From Cyanobacteriota bacterium (lineage in GTDB: Bacteria > Cyanobacteriota > Cyanobacteriia > Cyanobacteriales > Microcoleaceae), in assembly GCA_025362325.1 (NCBI GenBank), contig JANYGO010000050.1, forward strand, positions 1 to 45,845: a DNA stretch of 45,845 bases. The letters run 5' to 3'. The translations under genes and the position numbers were made by a program. Shown piece after piece: positions 33,112-40,752 of the stretch. How positions within the stretch are numbered: position 1 is the stretch's first letter; every line of letters begins with the position of its first letter. The notes under the pieces are model-generated. The model was given only the letters and a program-made list of their open reading frames with translations, was not told the DNA's origin and made no database searches.

Positions 33112-34539
33112 ATGCGCATTTTATTTGTATCCGCCGAAGCAGCACCCCTAGCCAAAGTAGGCGGTATGGGCGATGTCGTCGGCGCTTTGCCTAAATTTCT
33201 GCGCCGCATGGGCCACGATGTCCGCATCTTCATGCCCTACTACGGTTTCGTTTCCGACAAAATGGACGTTCCCAAAAAACCTGTTTTCCAGGGGGCGGCG
33301 ATGTTCCAAAGCTTCTCTGTCTTTGAAAGTGTTTTGCCGGGAACCGATGTACCTTTATACTTATTGCAACATCCATCTTTCTTGCCCCGCCGCGTTTACG
33401 GCGGTTTAGATGAAGATTGGAGGTTTACTTTCTTTGCCAATGCTGCCGCTGAATTTGCCTGGAATCACTGGAAGCCCCAAATTATCCACTGTCACGACTG
33501 GCATACCGGGATGATACCTGTTTGGATGAGCCAAGACCCCGATATCAGCACGGTTTTTACTATTCACAATTTAGCTTATCAAGGGCCGTGGCGCTGGCGT
33601 TTGGAGCAGATGACTTGGTGCCCTTGGTATATGCAAGGTCACAATACACTGGCTGCGGCAGTACAGTTTGCCGATCGAGTAAATACAGTTTCGCCGACTT
33701 ACGCCGAACAAATCAAAACCCCAGCTTACGGCGAAACTTTGGAAGGTTTGCTGTCTTTTCTAGGTGGCAAGGTATCGGGTATTTTGAACGGAATTGATAC
33801 AGAATCTTACAACCCAGAAACTGACAAGTACCTCCACCAACAATTCAGTGTTGATACTATTGAAAAGCGCCCAGCTAACAAAATAGCCCTGCAAGAAGAA
33901 GTCGGTTTGGAAGTGAATAAAAACGCCTTTTTAATCGGCATGGTGACGCGGCTGGTAGAACAGAAGGGATTGGATTTGATCATTCAAATGCTCGATCTGT
34001 TCATGGCATATACCGACGCTCAATTTATTGTACTCGGAACGGGCGATCGCTACTACGAAACCCAACTCTGGCAAATGACAGCCCGCTATCCCGGTCGGAT
34101 GTCCACCCAATTACTCTACAACGAAGCCCTCTCCCGTCGCGTTTACGCAGGCTGCGACACCTTCCTGATGCCCAGCCGTTTCGAGCCCTGCGGCATCAGC
34201 CAAATGCTCGCCCTCCGCTACGGGTGCGTGCCGATGGTGCGCCGCACCGGCGGTTTAGTCGATACCGTTTCCCACAACGATCCCATAAATAATACCGGTA
34301 CCGGTTACTGTTTCGATCGCTACGAGCCCCTCGACTTGTTCACCTGCATGATCCGAACTTGGGAAAGTTTCCGCTACAAAGATAAGTGGAAAGAACTGCA
34401 ACAGCGCGGCATGAGAGAAGATTTTGGCTGGGATATTTCTGCCAAGAAATACGTCCGCTTGTACAGCGATATTTTGGGACTGCCGCCAGAAGAAACTGCG
34501 CCGGAACCAGAGCCAGAATTGCTCGTTGGTAAGGGTTAA
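33112..34539 (+). CDS. glgA: Glycogen synthase (ADP-glucose, GT5)
   Basis: Transfers glucose from ADP-glucose to alpha-1,4-glucan. It has 475 residues, as in cyanobacterial GlgA. The N-terminal MRILFVSAEAAPLAKVGGMG carries the KVGGxGDV ADP-glucose site (Met in place of the more usual Leu). IIHCHDWHTGMIPVW, NTVSPTYAEQI and GILNGIDTESYNP are GT5 blocks. The C-terminal catalytic PSRFEPCGISQMLALRYG is present. The start has CAAGGA upstream. The C-terminus ends in a short acidic EPEPE tail. The gene stands alone; a GH57 gene of the same storage pathway lies at the window end. Confidence 0.97.
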   Translation: MRILFVSAEAAPLAKVGGMGDVVGALPKFLRRMGHDVRIFMPYYGFVSDKMDVPKKPVFQGAAMFQSFSVFESVLPGTDVPLYLLQHPSFLPRRVYGGLDEDWRFTFFANAAAEFAWNHWKPQIIHCHDWHTGMIPVWMSQDPDISTVFTIHNLAYQGPWRWRLEQMTWCPWYMQGHNTLAAAVQFADRVNTVSPTYAEQIKTPAYGETLEGLLSFLGGKVSGILNGIDTESYNPETDKYLHQQFSVDTIEKRPANKIALQEEVGLEVNKNAFLIGMVTRLVEQKGLDLIIQMLDLFMAYTDAQFIVLGTGDRYYETQLWQMTARYPGRMSTQLLYNEALSRRVYAGCDTFLMPSRFEPCGISQMLALRYGCVPMVRRTGGLVDTVSHNDPINNTGTGYCFDRYEPLDLFTCMIRTWESFRYKDKWKELQQRGMREDFGWDISAKKYVRLYSDILGLPPEETAPEPEPELLVGKG

Positions 34540-34592
34540 TTGGTAATCGGTAAGTTGACAGTTGACTGTTACCAATGCCCAATTCCCCAATT

Positions 34593-34734
34593 ATATCAAT
34601 TCCGGTTGCATCGGAATTAATATAACCCGAAATCAGGACACTGCACGTGCCGTGTCCCTACAATAAACCACGGTAGGGAAACGGCACTGCCGTGTCCTCT
34701 ATATATATCATTCCGGCGCAGCCGGAATTGATAT
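34593..34734. repeat. Cluster of three palindromic repeats
   Basis: First stem ATATCAATTCCG/CGGAATTAATAT (34593-34623). Second, AGGACACTGCACGTGCCGTG with the inverse ACGGCACTGCCGTGTCCT (34635-34661 and about 34673-34699). Third, ATATCATTCCGG/CCGGAATTGATAT (34705-34734), which touches the stop of the DUF1824 gene. The first and third are copies of one element flanking the second, so the set may form a bidirectional terminator for glgA and the DUF1824 gene. A short heptamer-like run (TTGACAGTTGACTGTT) lies just before, at about 34554. Confidence 0.7.
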
Positions 34735-35162
34735 TAATCAACAAATAAATCGAGAGGTAAATGACCGTAAGTGCCGCTAACTCCATCTTCTGAGGCAGAT
34801 TGACATGACACCAAAACGCCCCGGTAAGTTCCGATATAACCGTCAACATAATACGAACCCTTCAAAGTATTAAACTTAATATAAACCGAACCAGCAAAGG
34901 TCGAAAAAACATTTGGATCTAAAACAGCTTGATATCCCAAAGCTTTCAAATAAGTTTCTAAAGCTGAAAAACCCTCATCCGTCGAAGACGCGCAAACTCC
35001 CAGCATTTGGTAATCCGAAAAACTTGCTACCAGCAAAATCGCTTGACGGAGTGCCTGTTTTTCCAGCGGCGATGCTACAGATTGCATATCCAGACAAGTA
35101 AAATCCTTGAGGATTTGCTGTGCTGCTTCTACAGTTAGGGTAGTCGGGTTTTGAGTAGACAT
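34734..35162 (-). CDS. DUF1824 family protein
   Basis: 142 residues from ATG 35162 (MSTQNPTTLTVEAAQQILKD), the usual length of this cyanobacteria-specific family. A longer frame to 35297 has an Arg-rich, non-family start. Typical blocks are LRQAILLVASFSDYQMLGVC, FSALETYLKALGY, SVYIKFNTLKGSYYVDGYIG and GVLVSCQSASEDGVSGTYGH. A structure exists for an Anabaena homolog, but the function is unknown. Convergent with glgA across the palindrome cluster. Confidence 0.88.
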   Translation of the reverse strand: MSTQNPTTLTVEAAQQILKDFTCLDMQSVASPLEKQALRQAILLVASFSDYQMLGVCASSTDEGFSALETYLKALGYQAVLDPNVFSTFAGSVYIKFNTLKGSYYVDGYIGTYRGVLVSCQSASEDGVSGTYGHLPLDLFVD

Positions 35163-35406
35163 CAATTGCTCTGATATTTCCAAAAAGTACGATCGACACT
35201 CAGGTACTCGCCAACGAAATTCTGGCATTGTCACCCTCGATCGACGGCAGTAACACTCGCGCCAGCCCCGATTATATCGCATTCTGCGCTCTGGCAATCA
35301 AGGGAGGGCGATCGTCGAAGAGGCTTTCATCTTCGACGATCGCCAAAGCTAACCCCAACGGCTGCATCCCAAACTCTACCTAAATTCCAAATAAATCGCC
35401 AAAAAA

Positions 35407-36411
35407 ATGTCAATCTTGCTGAATTTGCCTCTATTAATGGTAGAGATGAATAGCACGAAAACTGGCAATAAAATTACGAGGAGCGAGCAATTGTTAAAAA
35501 AAGCAAACATCCTGCGAGATTTTCTATCTCGCCTGCTACACAAAGCCAAACCGATCTACTTATTCCTGATCTTGGCCATCAGCATAGGCATTTCGGGCTG
35601 GACAGTAGAATCTAATTTCATCAGAATCCCTATCATCGGCTTTCACGATATTGTAGACACTCAAAATCGCGCCGAACAGCCCCCCAAGCGGCTCGCTTTT
35701 CCCACTGACTACACCAAACAAAACTTCTCAGTTTTTTTAGAATATCTAATCAAAGAAAACTATTGGTTGTTATCATCTCAAGACTTGTACGTATACTTTA
35801 TCGACAAGTCGCAGCCAATACCCGCTCAAAATTTGGGTCAAAAACCGATTATGCTCGCTTTTGACGACGGCTACAAAGGCGTTCACGAAAATGCACTGCC
35901 CCTCCTAGAAAAACTTTCTGCTATTTACAAAGAAAAGGGCAAATTTGTGTTATTTGTCAATCCTCACTTTTTAGGGGTTAATATGGGAAAAGATTTTTTA
36001 GCTCACACTACTTGCAACGATTTAAGAGATGGATACCAAAAAGGTTTTTATGACGTTCAGTCTCACGGTTTTACTCACAAAAATTTAACTAAAATCAGCG
36101 GCAAAGAATTAGAATTTGAAATTGCTAAATCCAAGTTAGAGTTGAGAAAATGTATGGGAGATTTAGACAAAAATAAAGTAATCGGCGCTCACATCGCCTA
36201 TCCCTACGGCGCATCAGACTGGGAAGTGGAAGAGATTTTGCCTAAATATCATTTAACCGGCTTTTTGTACGATGACAATTTATTCAGAGTAAACCGACTG
36301 CAAAATAACTACCGCATCTCTCGCATAACTGTCGATAAAGATATGTCGCCTAGAGCTTTAATTAGCATAGCTAAAAAAGCTTCTACTCTCAGAAAGAAAG
36401 GATGGTTTTAG
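35407..36411 (+). CDS. Polysaccharide deacetylase (NodB/CE4-like), membrane-anchored
   Basis: 334 residues. An N-terminal anchor or uncleaved signal is at IYLFLILAISIGISGW (about 50-65). The NodB homology domain shows PIMLAFDDGYKGVHENALPL with the metal-binding Asp-Asp, FVLFVNPHFLG, and VQSHGFTHKNLTKIS with the His-x3-His metal site, then HIAYPYGASDW. It removes acetyl groups from extracellular or wall polysaccharide, acting outside the plasma membrane. ATG 35446 (MNSTKTGNKI) is an alternative start. The gene is alone. Confidence 0.88.
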   Translation: MSILLNLPLLMVEMNSTKTGNKITRSEQLLKKANILRDFLSRLLHKAKPIYLFLILAISIGISGWTVESNFIRIPIIGFHDIVDTQNRAEQPPKRLAFPTDYTKQNFSVFLEYLIKENYWLLSSQDLYVYFIDKSQPIPAQNLGQKPIMLAFDDGYKGVHENALPLLEKLSAIYKEKGKFVLFVNPHFLGVNMGKDFLAHTTCNDLRDGYQKGFYDVQSHGFTHKNLTKISGKELEFEIAKSKLELRKCMGDLDKNKVIGAHIAYPYGASDWEVEEILPKYHLTGFLYDDNLFRVNRLQNNYRISRITVDKDMSPRALISIAKKASTLRKKGWF

Positions 36412-36528
36412 GCAGCATTTGGGGTTGTGCTGTCTCCTTGATTGGGTAAGTTTAGTTGTAGCAATAATCGCGGATGCACGTGTTTTTTGTGTCATCTGGC
36501 AAAAAAGCTAGTAGTTTTTACTCCAAAG

Positions 36529-36655
36529 AATTGGTTTAAAGCCGGAACCCTTTGAGGTAGAAATTAAAATCAGACTATTCATTGCTTCAATCCTCTTCCT
36601 TATGATTGTCAAGTGCAGTCAAGTGCAGTCAACTGTCAACTGTCAACTGAATGAA
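36529..36655. repeat. Dispersed ~130-bp intergenic element, copy B
   Basis: AATTGGTTTAAAGCCGGAAC, then AGAAATTAAAA, GACTATTCATTGC, CAATCCTCTTCCTTATG, and heptamers leading to TCAACTGAATGAA. It matches 12690-12823 block by block in the same orientation. It lies between the deacetylase gene and rnc. Confidence 0.85.
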
Positions 36656-36669
36656 CGATGTTTTCACGT

Positions 36670-37440
36670 TTATATCAGTCCGCGTTTTTTCAGCTTTGCT
36701 AGTGCATCTTCAGCCGAATTTTTCTCAGCATCTTTTTTACTTTTGCCTTTACCTTCTCCGTAGCATTTGTCTGCAACATAAACTTTAGCGAGAAATTCTG
36801 GCTGGTGAGGAGTTCCCCCTGCTTGGACTGTCACGTATTTGGGCGGAGTCGTCTCACCGTTGGCTTGTACCCATTCCTGAAAGCGGTTTTTCGAGTCTAC
36901 AGTCGATCGAGTTTCCACCACATTGTCGGGGACAGAATCAAACATTTGCCACACAAACTCGCGAACTTTGTCCATTTCTTCCGTATCGAGATAGTAAGCG
37001 CCAATGAATGCTTCAAAAGTGCTGCTGAGCAAATTTGGGTTGGTAATCCCGCCTTCTCGATAAGCTCCTTTACCGAGTCGCATTTTTAAGTCTAAACTGA
37101 TTTCGGTAGCAAATCTGGCTAATTGCTTTTCATCTACCAATGCAGAACGCCGGCGAGTCATTTGATCTTCTCCCATTTCTGGGTGACGCTGATAGAGATA
37201 TTCGCCGCTGAGAAATGTCAGCAAAGCATCGCCGAGAAATTCTAAACGTTCGTTGTCTGCTTCGCGGAAGGTGGGGTTTTCGTTGACGTAGGAACGGTGA
37301 GTTAGTGCTTGGCGCAGCAGTTTTTCATTGTTGAATTGGGGAATGGTTATTTGGAGTTCTTGTGTTTGGTTCGTTAATGGCATGGGAGTTGGATAATTGT
37401 TATTGATTTTGGAGTTTTGTGTTGTTATGTTGGCGGACAT
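36670..37440 (-). CDS. rnc: Ribonuclease III
   Basis: Cleaves double-stranded RNA, including rRNA precursors. The catalytic signature NERLEFLGDALLTFLSGEYL lies near residues 63-82, followed by a second acidic site in LSSTFEAFIGAYYLDTEE. The C-terminal double-stranded RNA binding domain runs from NRFQEWVQANGETTPP to KKDAEKNSAEDALAKLKK. It has 256 residues from ATG 37440; ATG 37383 (MPLTNQ) would give 237 and is equally plausible because neither start has a good ribosome binding site. The NYN nuclease gene lies 159 bp upstream on the same strand. Confidence 0.95.
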   Translation of the reverse strand: MSANITTQNSKINNNYPTPMPLTNQTQELQITIPQFNNEKLLRQALTHRSYVNENPTFREADNERLEFLGDALLTFLSGEYLYQRHPEMGEDQMTRRRSALVDEKQLARFATEISLDLKMRLGKGAYREGGITNPNLLSSTFEAFIGAYYLDTEEMDKVREFVWQMFDSVPDNVVETRSTVDSKNRFQEWVQANGETTPPKYVTVQAGGTPHQPEFLAKVYVADKCYGEGKGKSKKDAEKNSAEDALAKLKKRGLI

Positions 37441-37599
37441 GAAGGAGCCGCTGATAGCGGTTGGTTGGGAGAATCTAGTTTATCAAATAAACTGGATTTT
37501 TGCTATCTGCGGCGAGGTTGATTTTAACGGATATTTTGGGCTTTTGCCGTTACTCCGCCAGTCCGCCAGGGAATTAATTCGCTGGCGGGCTGTGTTGCT

Positions 37600-38154
37600 T
37601 CAAGCAGATAATTTATCTGCTTCTATTGATAACTGTTTTGGATTTTTTAGTTTTGCTTTCAATCCTGCACACAAACTAGACAATTCGTCTACATAATGAA
37701 AGTTATCCTCACCAACGAGCTTAATCAGTTTTTTGCTGGCACTTTCGCGCCGTGCAAAAACGATGACTGTTTTACCCAAAGCCATCAAAACTGCGATTAA
37801 ACCTGCAAAGTCCCTATCTCCTGAAACTAGGATAATTTTGTCAGGAGAAGGCTTAATTGCAACTCGTTTAATACAGTCAAACACCAATTGTTTATCTACA
37901 CTATTTTTGCCTGAATTGCGAACTGGAACGCCTTGAAAACCAATCTTTTCTAGCTGATTTGTGGCGCTAACTTGATTTTTGTGCTGCGGGTTATAGTAAT
38001 GTATTTGGCAATCTAAACACCCTTTTGATTGGGCAAAAGCGACCACTAATTCACCTTGCTTTGGATTTAATTGGACGTTCTCACCATCCGAAAGTAGAAA
38101 AACTCGCTGAGACTGGCTTTTTTGTTGGGCTGTGGTTCGATGATTGTCCGCCAT
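37600..38154 (-). CDS. NYN domain (LabA/DUF88-like) putative ribonuclease
   Basis: 184 residues from ATG 38154 (MADNHRTTAQQ), with AGGAAA upstream; the longer frame to 38286 is not family-like. The PIN-like NYN fold shows its acidic residues in FLLSDGENVQL, KNSVDKQLVFDCI and IILVSGDRDFAGLI, followed by LMALGKTVIVFARRESASKK. These proteins are metal-dependent single-strand RNases or related regulators (LabA type in cyanobacteria). It precedes rnc on the same strand. A 204-bp foldback lies upstream of its start. Confidence 0.9.
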   Translation of the reverse strand: MADNHRTTAQQKSQSQRVFLLSDGENVQLNPKQGELVVAFAQSKGCLDCQIHYYNPQHKNQVSATNQLEKIGFQGVPVRNSGKNSVDKQLVFDCIKRVAIKPSPDKIILVSGDRDFAGLIAVLMALGKTVIVFARRESASKKLIKLVGEDNFHYVDELSSLCAGLKAKLKNPKQLSIEADKLSA

Positions 38155-38303
38155 TGTATTATTTCCTAAAATTAGGTTGACTGGACAGCCTCGACATATC
38201 ACGCATCTAGGATTAATGGAACGTTGCCTGTGGGTTTGCTCAAAAATGAACATTTCCGCACAGAACAATCTGTTACCATAAAACACTTTGATTGTGTAGG
38301 GAT

Positions 38304-38507
38304 TTGATTAGCGTCTTAGCTACAGGATTTATAGAACTGGAACGAGCTTAGTAGCAGCCCGTTGAACGGAAATTGTACTCAATAATGTTTTGATTTTCTC
38401 AAGCTTGTATCAACTTGTTAAAACGACATTAGACTTACTTTCCGCTCAATGGGGTGCTAGAAACTTGTTCGAGTTCTATAAACCCTGTAGCTAAGACGAC
38501 TCAATCA
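38304..38507. repeat. 204-bp foldback (long imperfect inverted repeat)
   Basis: The left half starts TTGATTAGCGTCTTAGCTAC; the right half ends GTAGCTAAGACGACTCAATC. Shared blocks are GTCTTAGCTACAGG, TTTATAGAACT, GAAC, TAGCA, TTGA and CGGAAA, and pairing continues to near the centre (loop around 38390-38425). Arms are about 85 bases with scattered mismatches and small gaps. It fits a foldback MITE or a structured RNA. No coding frame. Confidence 0.85.
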
Positions 38508-38574
38508 ACATTCCTTGATTTTGAATGCGATATTTGGTTTTAGCTGTGCCTTTAGTATGGCGCTCTAATTATGG

Positions 38575-38737
38575 GATGTCAAGTATTTATGGAAATTGTT
38601 TTTTGACATCCTTATCTCTCACCAAGATTTTCGCGAACCTGAGACTGCTCGCAAGTTACGCGCCCTGACCTCAGAAACCCGGTTTCTATGAGATTTGGCG
38701 ACGAGTAACGGAAAATATCTGAAGAAACCCGGTTTCT
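38575..38737. repeat. Hairpin plus two AGAAACCCGGTTTCT palindromes
   Basis: GGATGTCAA/TTGACATCC forms a hairpin at about 38575-38611. AGAAACCCGGTTTCT, a perfect palindrome around one C, occurs at 38673-38687 and again at 38723-38737. These are a third locus of the AAACCCGGTTT family. The 38155-38892 gap has no other gene signal apart from the sites listed separately. Confidence 0.65.
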
Positions 38738-38811
38738 CGCCTGCGATGCGATCGCCCGATCGCCCCTCGACCCAGGGGTTCATCCCGCTTATGGCCGATA
38801 TTTTAAAAACA

Positions 38812-38864
38812 AATGTAAAAATATGTTGCAATGTTTCTGTTGTTATGTTAAGTTTAGTTACATA
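38812..38864. promoter_or_regulatory. HLR1-like elements (candidate RpaB sites) upstream of the hli gene
   Basis: HLR1 is two (G/T)TTACA(T/A)(T/A) repeats separated by two bases. At 38847-38864 the plus strand reads GTTAAGTT-TA-GTTACATA, with one perfect and one 6-of-8 half. On the minus strand 38829-38812 reads GCAACATA-TT-TTTACATT, again one perfect and one 6-of-8 half. HLR1/RpaB control of high-light-inducible genes is established in cyanobacteria, and these sites sit 29-81 bases before the hli start. Confidence 0.6.
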
Positions 38865-38892
38865 AGGTTGAAATACAACGAGGTTTATGGTC

Positions 38893-39036
38893 ATGGAAAA
38901 CAAAGACGCAAAATTAGGCTTCACTGAGTTCGCTGAAACCTGGAACGGCCGTCTGGCAATGCTGGGCTTCGTTATCGGCTTGGCTACCGAATACCTCACC
39001 GGTCAAGGCATTCTTTCTCAAATCGGTTTGATGTAA
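38893..39036 (+). CDS. hli: High-light-inducible protein (Hli/SCP), 47 aa
   Basis: A one-helix chlorophyll-binding stress protein. From ATG 38893 it reads MENKDAKLGFTEFAETWNGR, then LAMLGFVIGLATEYLTGQGI, and ends at TAA 39034-39036. The ExxNGRxAMxGF chlorophyll-binding motif is intact in a single thylakoid membrane helix. GAGG about 9 bases upstream favours this start over ATG 38887. Hli proteins bind chlorophyll and carotenoid and protect photosystem II assembly and chlorophyll synthesis under excess light. HLR1-like sites precede it and a strong terminator follows. Confidence 0.95.
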   Translation: MENKDAKLGFTEFAETWNGRLAMLGFVIGLATEYLTGQGILSQIGLM

Positions 39037-39102
39037 TCAGCTTAACTGCACAATAGCTGTAATTCAGGAGGGCGATCAACGCATCACTGCGATCGCCCAC
39101 AA

Positions 39103-39137
39103 GTCCCCTTCATCACACTGAAGGGGCTTTTGCATTT
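39103..39137 (+). terminator. Rho-independent terminator of the hli gene
   Basis: GTCCCCTTCA, loop TCACAC, TGAAGGGGC followed by TTTTGCATTTTTA. The 8-bp G/C-rich stem (39105-39112 with 39119-39126) and T-run lie about 70 bases after the hli stop. Confidence 0.8.
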
Positions 39138-39219
39138 TTAATCAAAAAAAATCCAATCCATGGCACAATCAAAAATCTTTTCCGTCTCAATATTTATCCC
39201 GAGACCAACTACAGCTTTC

Positions 39220-39432
39220 CTAAGCAATTCCTACTGAATCCAAAATCCTCACTTTAGGAGTCAAACCAGGAAGCTTCACCAAACCGTCCCGTTTGTGAGC
39301 CCGCAGGCTGTTACTTAAAATCATTTCCGACATATCCGGCATTTCCTGCCAGCAGCGCGAGCAGAACCAATAAACGCGATTGTGGCGAGCGTGGCGGAGT
39401 AATGTCGAGGAGCAACAAGGGCAACTATTCAT
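39220..39432 (-). CDS. Small zinc-ribbon protein
   Basis: 70 residues starting MNSCPCCSSTLLRHARHNRV, then YWFCSRCWQEMP. The two CxxC pairs (CPCC and CSRC) make a zinc ribbon of about 30 residues. The tail (LRAHKRDGLVKLPGLTP) is basic and probably disordered. Short proteins of this pattern are frequent in filamentous cyanobacteria; the partner is unknown. It follows the signalling genes on the same strand after a 102-bp gap. Confidence 0.75.
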   Translation of the reverse strand: MNSCPCCSSTLLRHARHNRVYWFCSRCWQEMPDMSEMILSNSLRAHKRDGLVKLPGLTPKVRILDSVGIA

Positions 39433-39534
39433 GATATTTTAAACCTTCTTTAAGATATGGAGCGATAACCAATTCATTACAGACCTTGACTAATGTCGGT
39501 GCATCTCAAATCCAGACACAACAATAAAAAAAAA

Positions 39535-39753
39535 TCACTCAAAACTTTCCGCGTTTCGTAAGTAGCACTTTTGGATACCCAGCAGCAACACTACAATCAG
39601 AAGCTGAACAATCCAAGGAGCTAAAGAGAAACCCCAAATAAAGCAACCCAGTCCCGCCAAACCCAGCAGAACAAAAATATCTTGAGAGGTTTGCCAGTAA
39701 GTCCAGATGGCTGCCAGAGAGACTATCAGTAGCAAAATGTAAGCTGAGGGCAT
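39535..39753 (-). CDS. Small two-helix membrane protein
   Basis: 72 residues from ATG 39753 (MPSAYILLLIVSLAAIWTYW). The longer frame from 39897 adds an unrelated Ser/Phe-rich stretch. Two or three hydrophobic segments are visible: AYILLLIVSLAAIW, FVLLGLAGLGCFIWGF and IVQLLIVVLLLGI. The tail is short and charged. Not recognised beyond this. It lies between the response regulator and the zinc-ribbon gene. Confidence 0.65.
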   Translation of the reverse strand: MPSAYILLLIVSLAAIWTYWQTSQDIFVLLGLAGLGCFIWGFSLAPWIVQLLIVVLLLGIQKCYLRNAESFE

Positions 39754-39929
39754 AGTCGTCTTTTCCCAAGGTGTCTGCCAACAGTCAGGAGCGATTCCTG
39801 ACGATGTGCTTAAACTAAAACGAAAAACTGAAGAACTTATGAAGATGAGCAAGTTGTTACAAAAAAAAATATAATCCTGCCCGATGATATTCAGCATAAA
39901 AATCTAGCAGGAATAGTTTTTTTATTTGG

Positions 39930-40388
39930 TTATACAATTTGAGATGCCCGATCCTCTTCGTTGGCGTAGCCCCCGTAGGGGCGGGCTGCGCTAACGACTT
40001 CTTCATCCCAGCCCAAAGCTTCAGCCACCTGAGCAGCCAAAGACATCGGTTCAAAAGGCTTAGCAATCACGCTCACCACCCCCAAATCCGCGAACATCCG
40101 CCTGTCGCTAGCGAGAGCCTTAGCCGTCAGTAAAATTACCGGAATGTGCTGCGTAGCATGATTAGCTTGTAACTGTTGAAAAGTAGTAGGCCCATCTTGG
40201 TCGGGCATCATCACATCCAAGAGAATAGCATCAGGCTGTTCGGCAAGAGCCTTAGCCACTCCCTCGCGGCCAGAACTCGCGGTCAGGACTTCCCAGCCCC
40301 CCACCACCTCAAGACTGACTTGAGCGACTTCCCGAATATCTTCCGCATCATCAATAACCAAGATGCGCTTGGCCGTCAAAATTAACAT
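39930..40388 (-). CDS. Single-domain response regulator
   Basis: 152 residues. A receiver domain covers about residues 7-128: acidic pair in RILVIDDAEDIREVA, phospho-acceptor Asp in PDAILLDVMMPDQDG, Thr in IPVILLTAKA, Lys in VSVIAKPFEP. There is no output domain, so it works by protein contact or phosphotransfer. Its last 20 residues (from VVSAARPYGG) are encoded by a palindromic repeat element at 39960-39995 and are not family-like. The large histidine kinase encoded 364 bp upstream on the same strand is the likely partner. Confidence 0.93.
   Translation of the reverse strand: MLILTAKRILVIDDAEDIREVAQVSLEVVGGWEVLTASSGREGVAKALAEQPDAILLDVMMPDQDGPTTFQQLQANHATQHIPVILLTAKALASDRRMFADLGVVSVIAKPFEPMSLAAQVAEALGWDEEVVSAARPYGGYANEEDRASQIV
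39960..39995. repeat. Short palindromic element inside the response-regulator 3' end
   Basis: GTTGGCGTAGCC and GGCTGCGCTAAC are imperfect inverted arms around CCCGTAGGGGCG. Similar GCTTCGCTA/GCGTAGCC bits interrupt the DUF6745-type pseudogene near 5030 and 5265. It replaces the natural C-terminus of the receiver protein with an in-frame tail. Confidence 0.65.
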
Positions 40389-40587
40389 CTTTTTTAGAAA
40401 TTAGAACTGATCACAGAGTAGAGGCTAAATGTGAATGTTTTATAAAGCAAACTGTTTTGCCCGATCAAACTTTACAGTAAATTTATAAAACTGTAAAATT
40501 TTCCCACCCAAAAAATCCACTTTTCCACCTCACATCTCGATTGTTTACCGCTTCTGCCTGTATATCCCGAGGGGCAAGAATCACAGT

Positions 40588-40686
40588 CCCGGATGCACTC
40601 GCGACAAGAGTGAAACCGGGTTTTTTTTAGCGTTTCTGCAGGCTGCAACCAAGTATTTAGGTAAAAAAACCCGGTTTCTGCATCCA
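40588..40686. repeat. Foldback repeat, AAACCCGGTTT family, copy 4
   Basis: Outer arms CGGATGCA and TGCATCC; inner arms GAAACCGGGTTTTTTT (40612-40627) and AAAAAAACCCGGTTTC (40663-40678). It lies in the 364-bp gap (40389-40752) between histidine kinase and response regulator, which is otherwise empty. Confidence 0.75.
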
Positions 40687-40752
40687 GGATGGAATGAAAA
40701 TTTTTGAATTCATATTTTTTCATGAATAATGACGAACGACCAATGTCTTCCC

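Noticed and set aside
38619..38999. 126-codon minus-strand frame
   Set aside because: It is antisense to the hli gene and its promoter, and crosses the palindromes.
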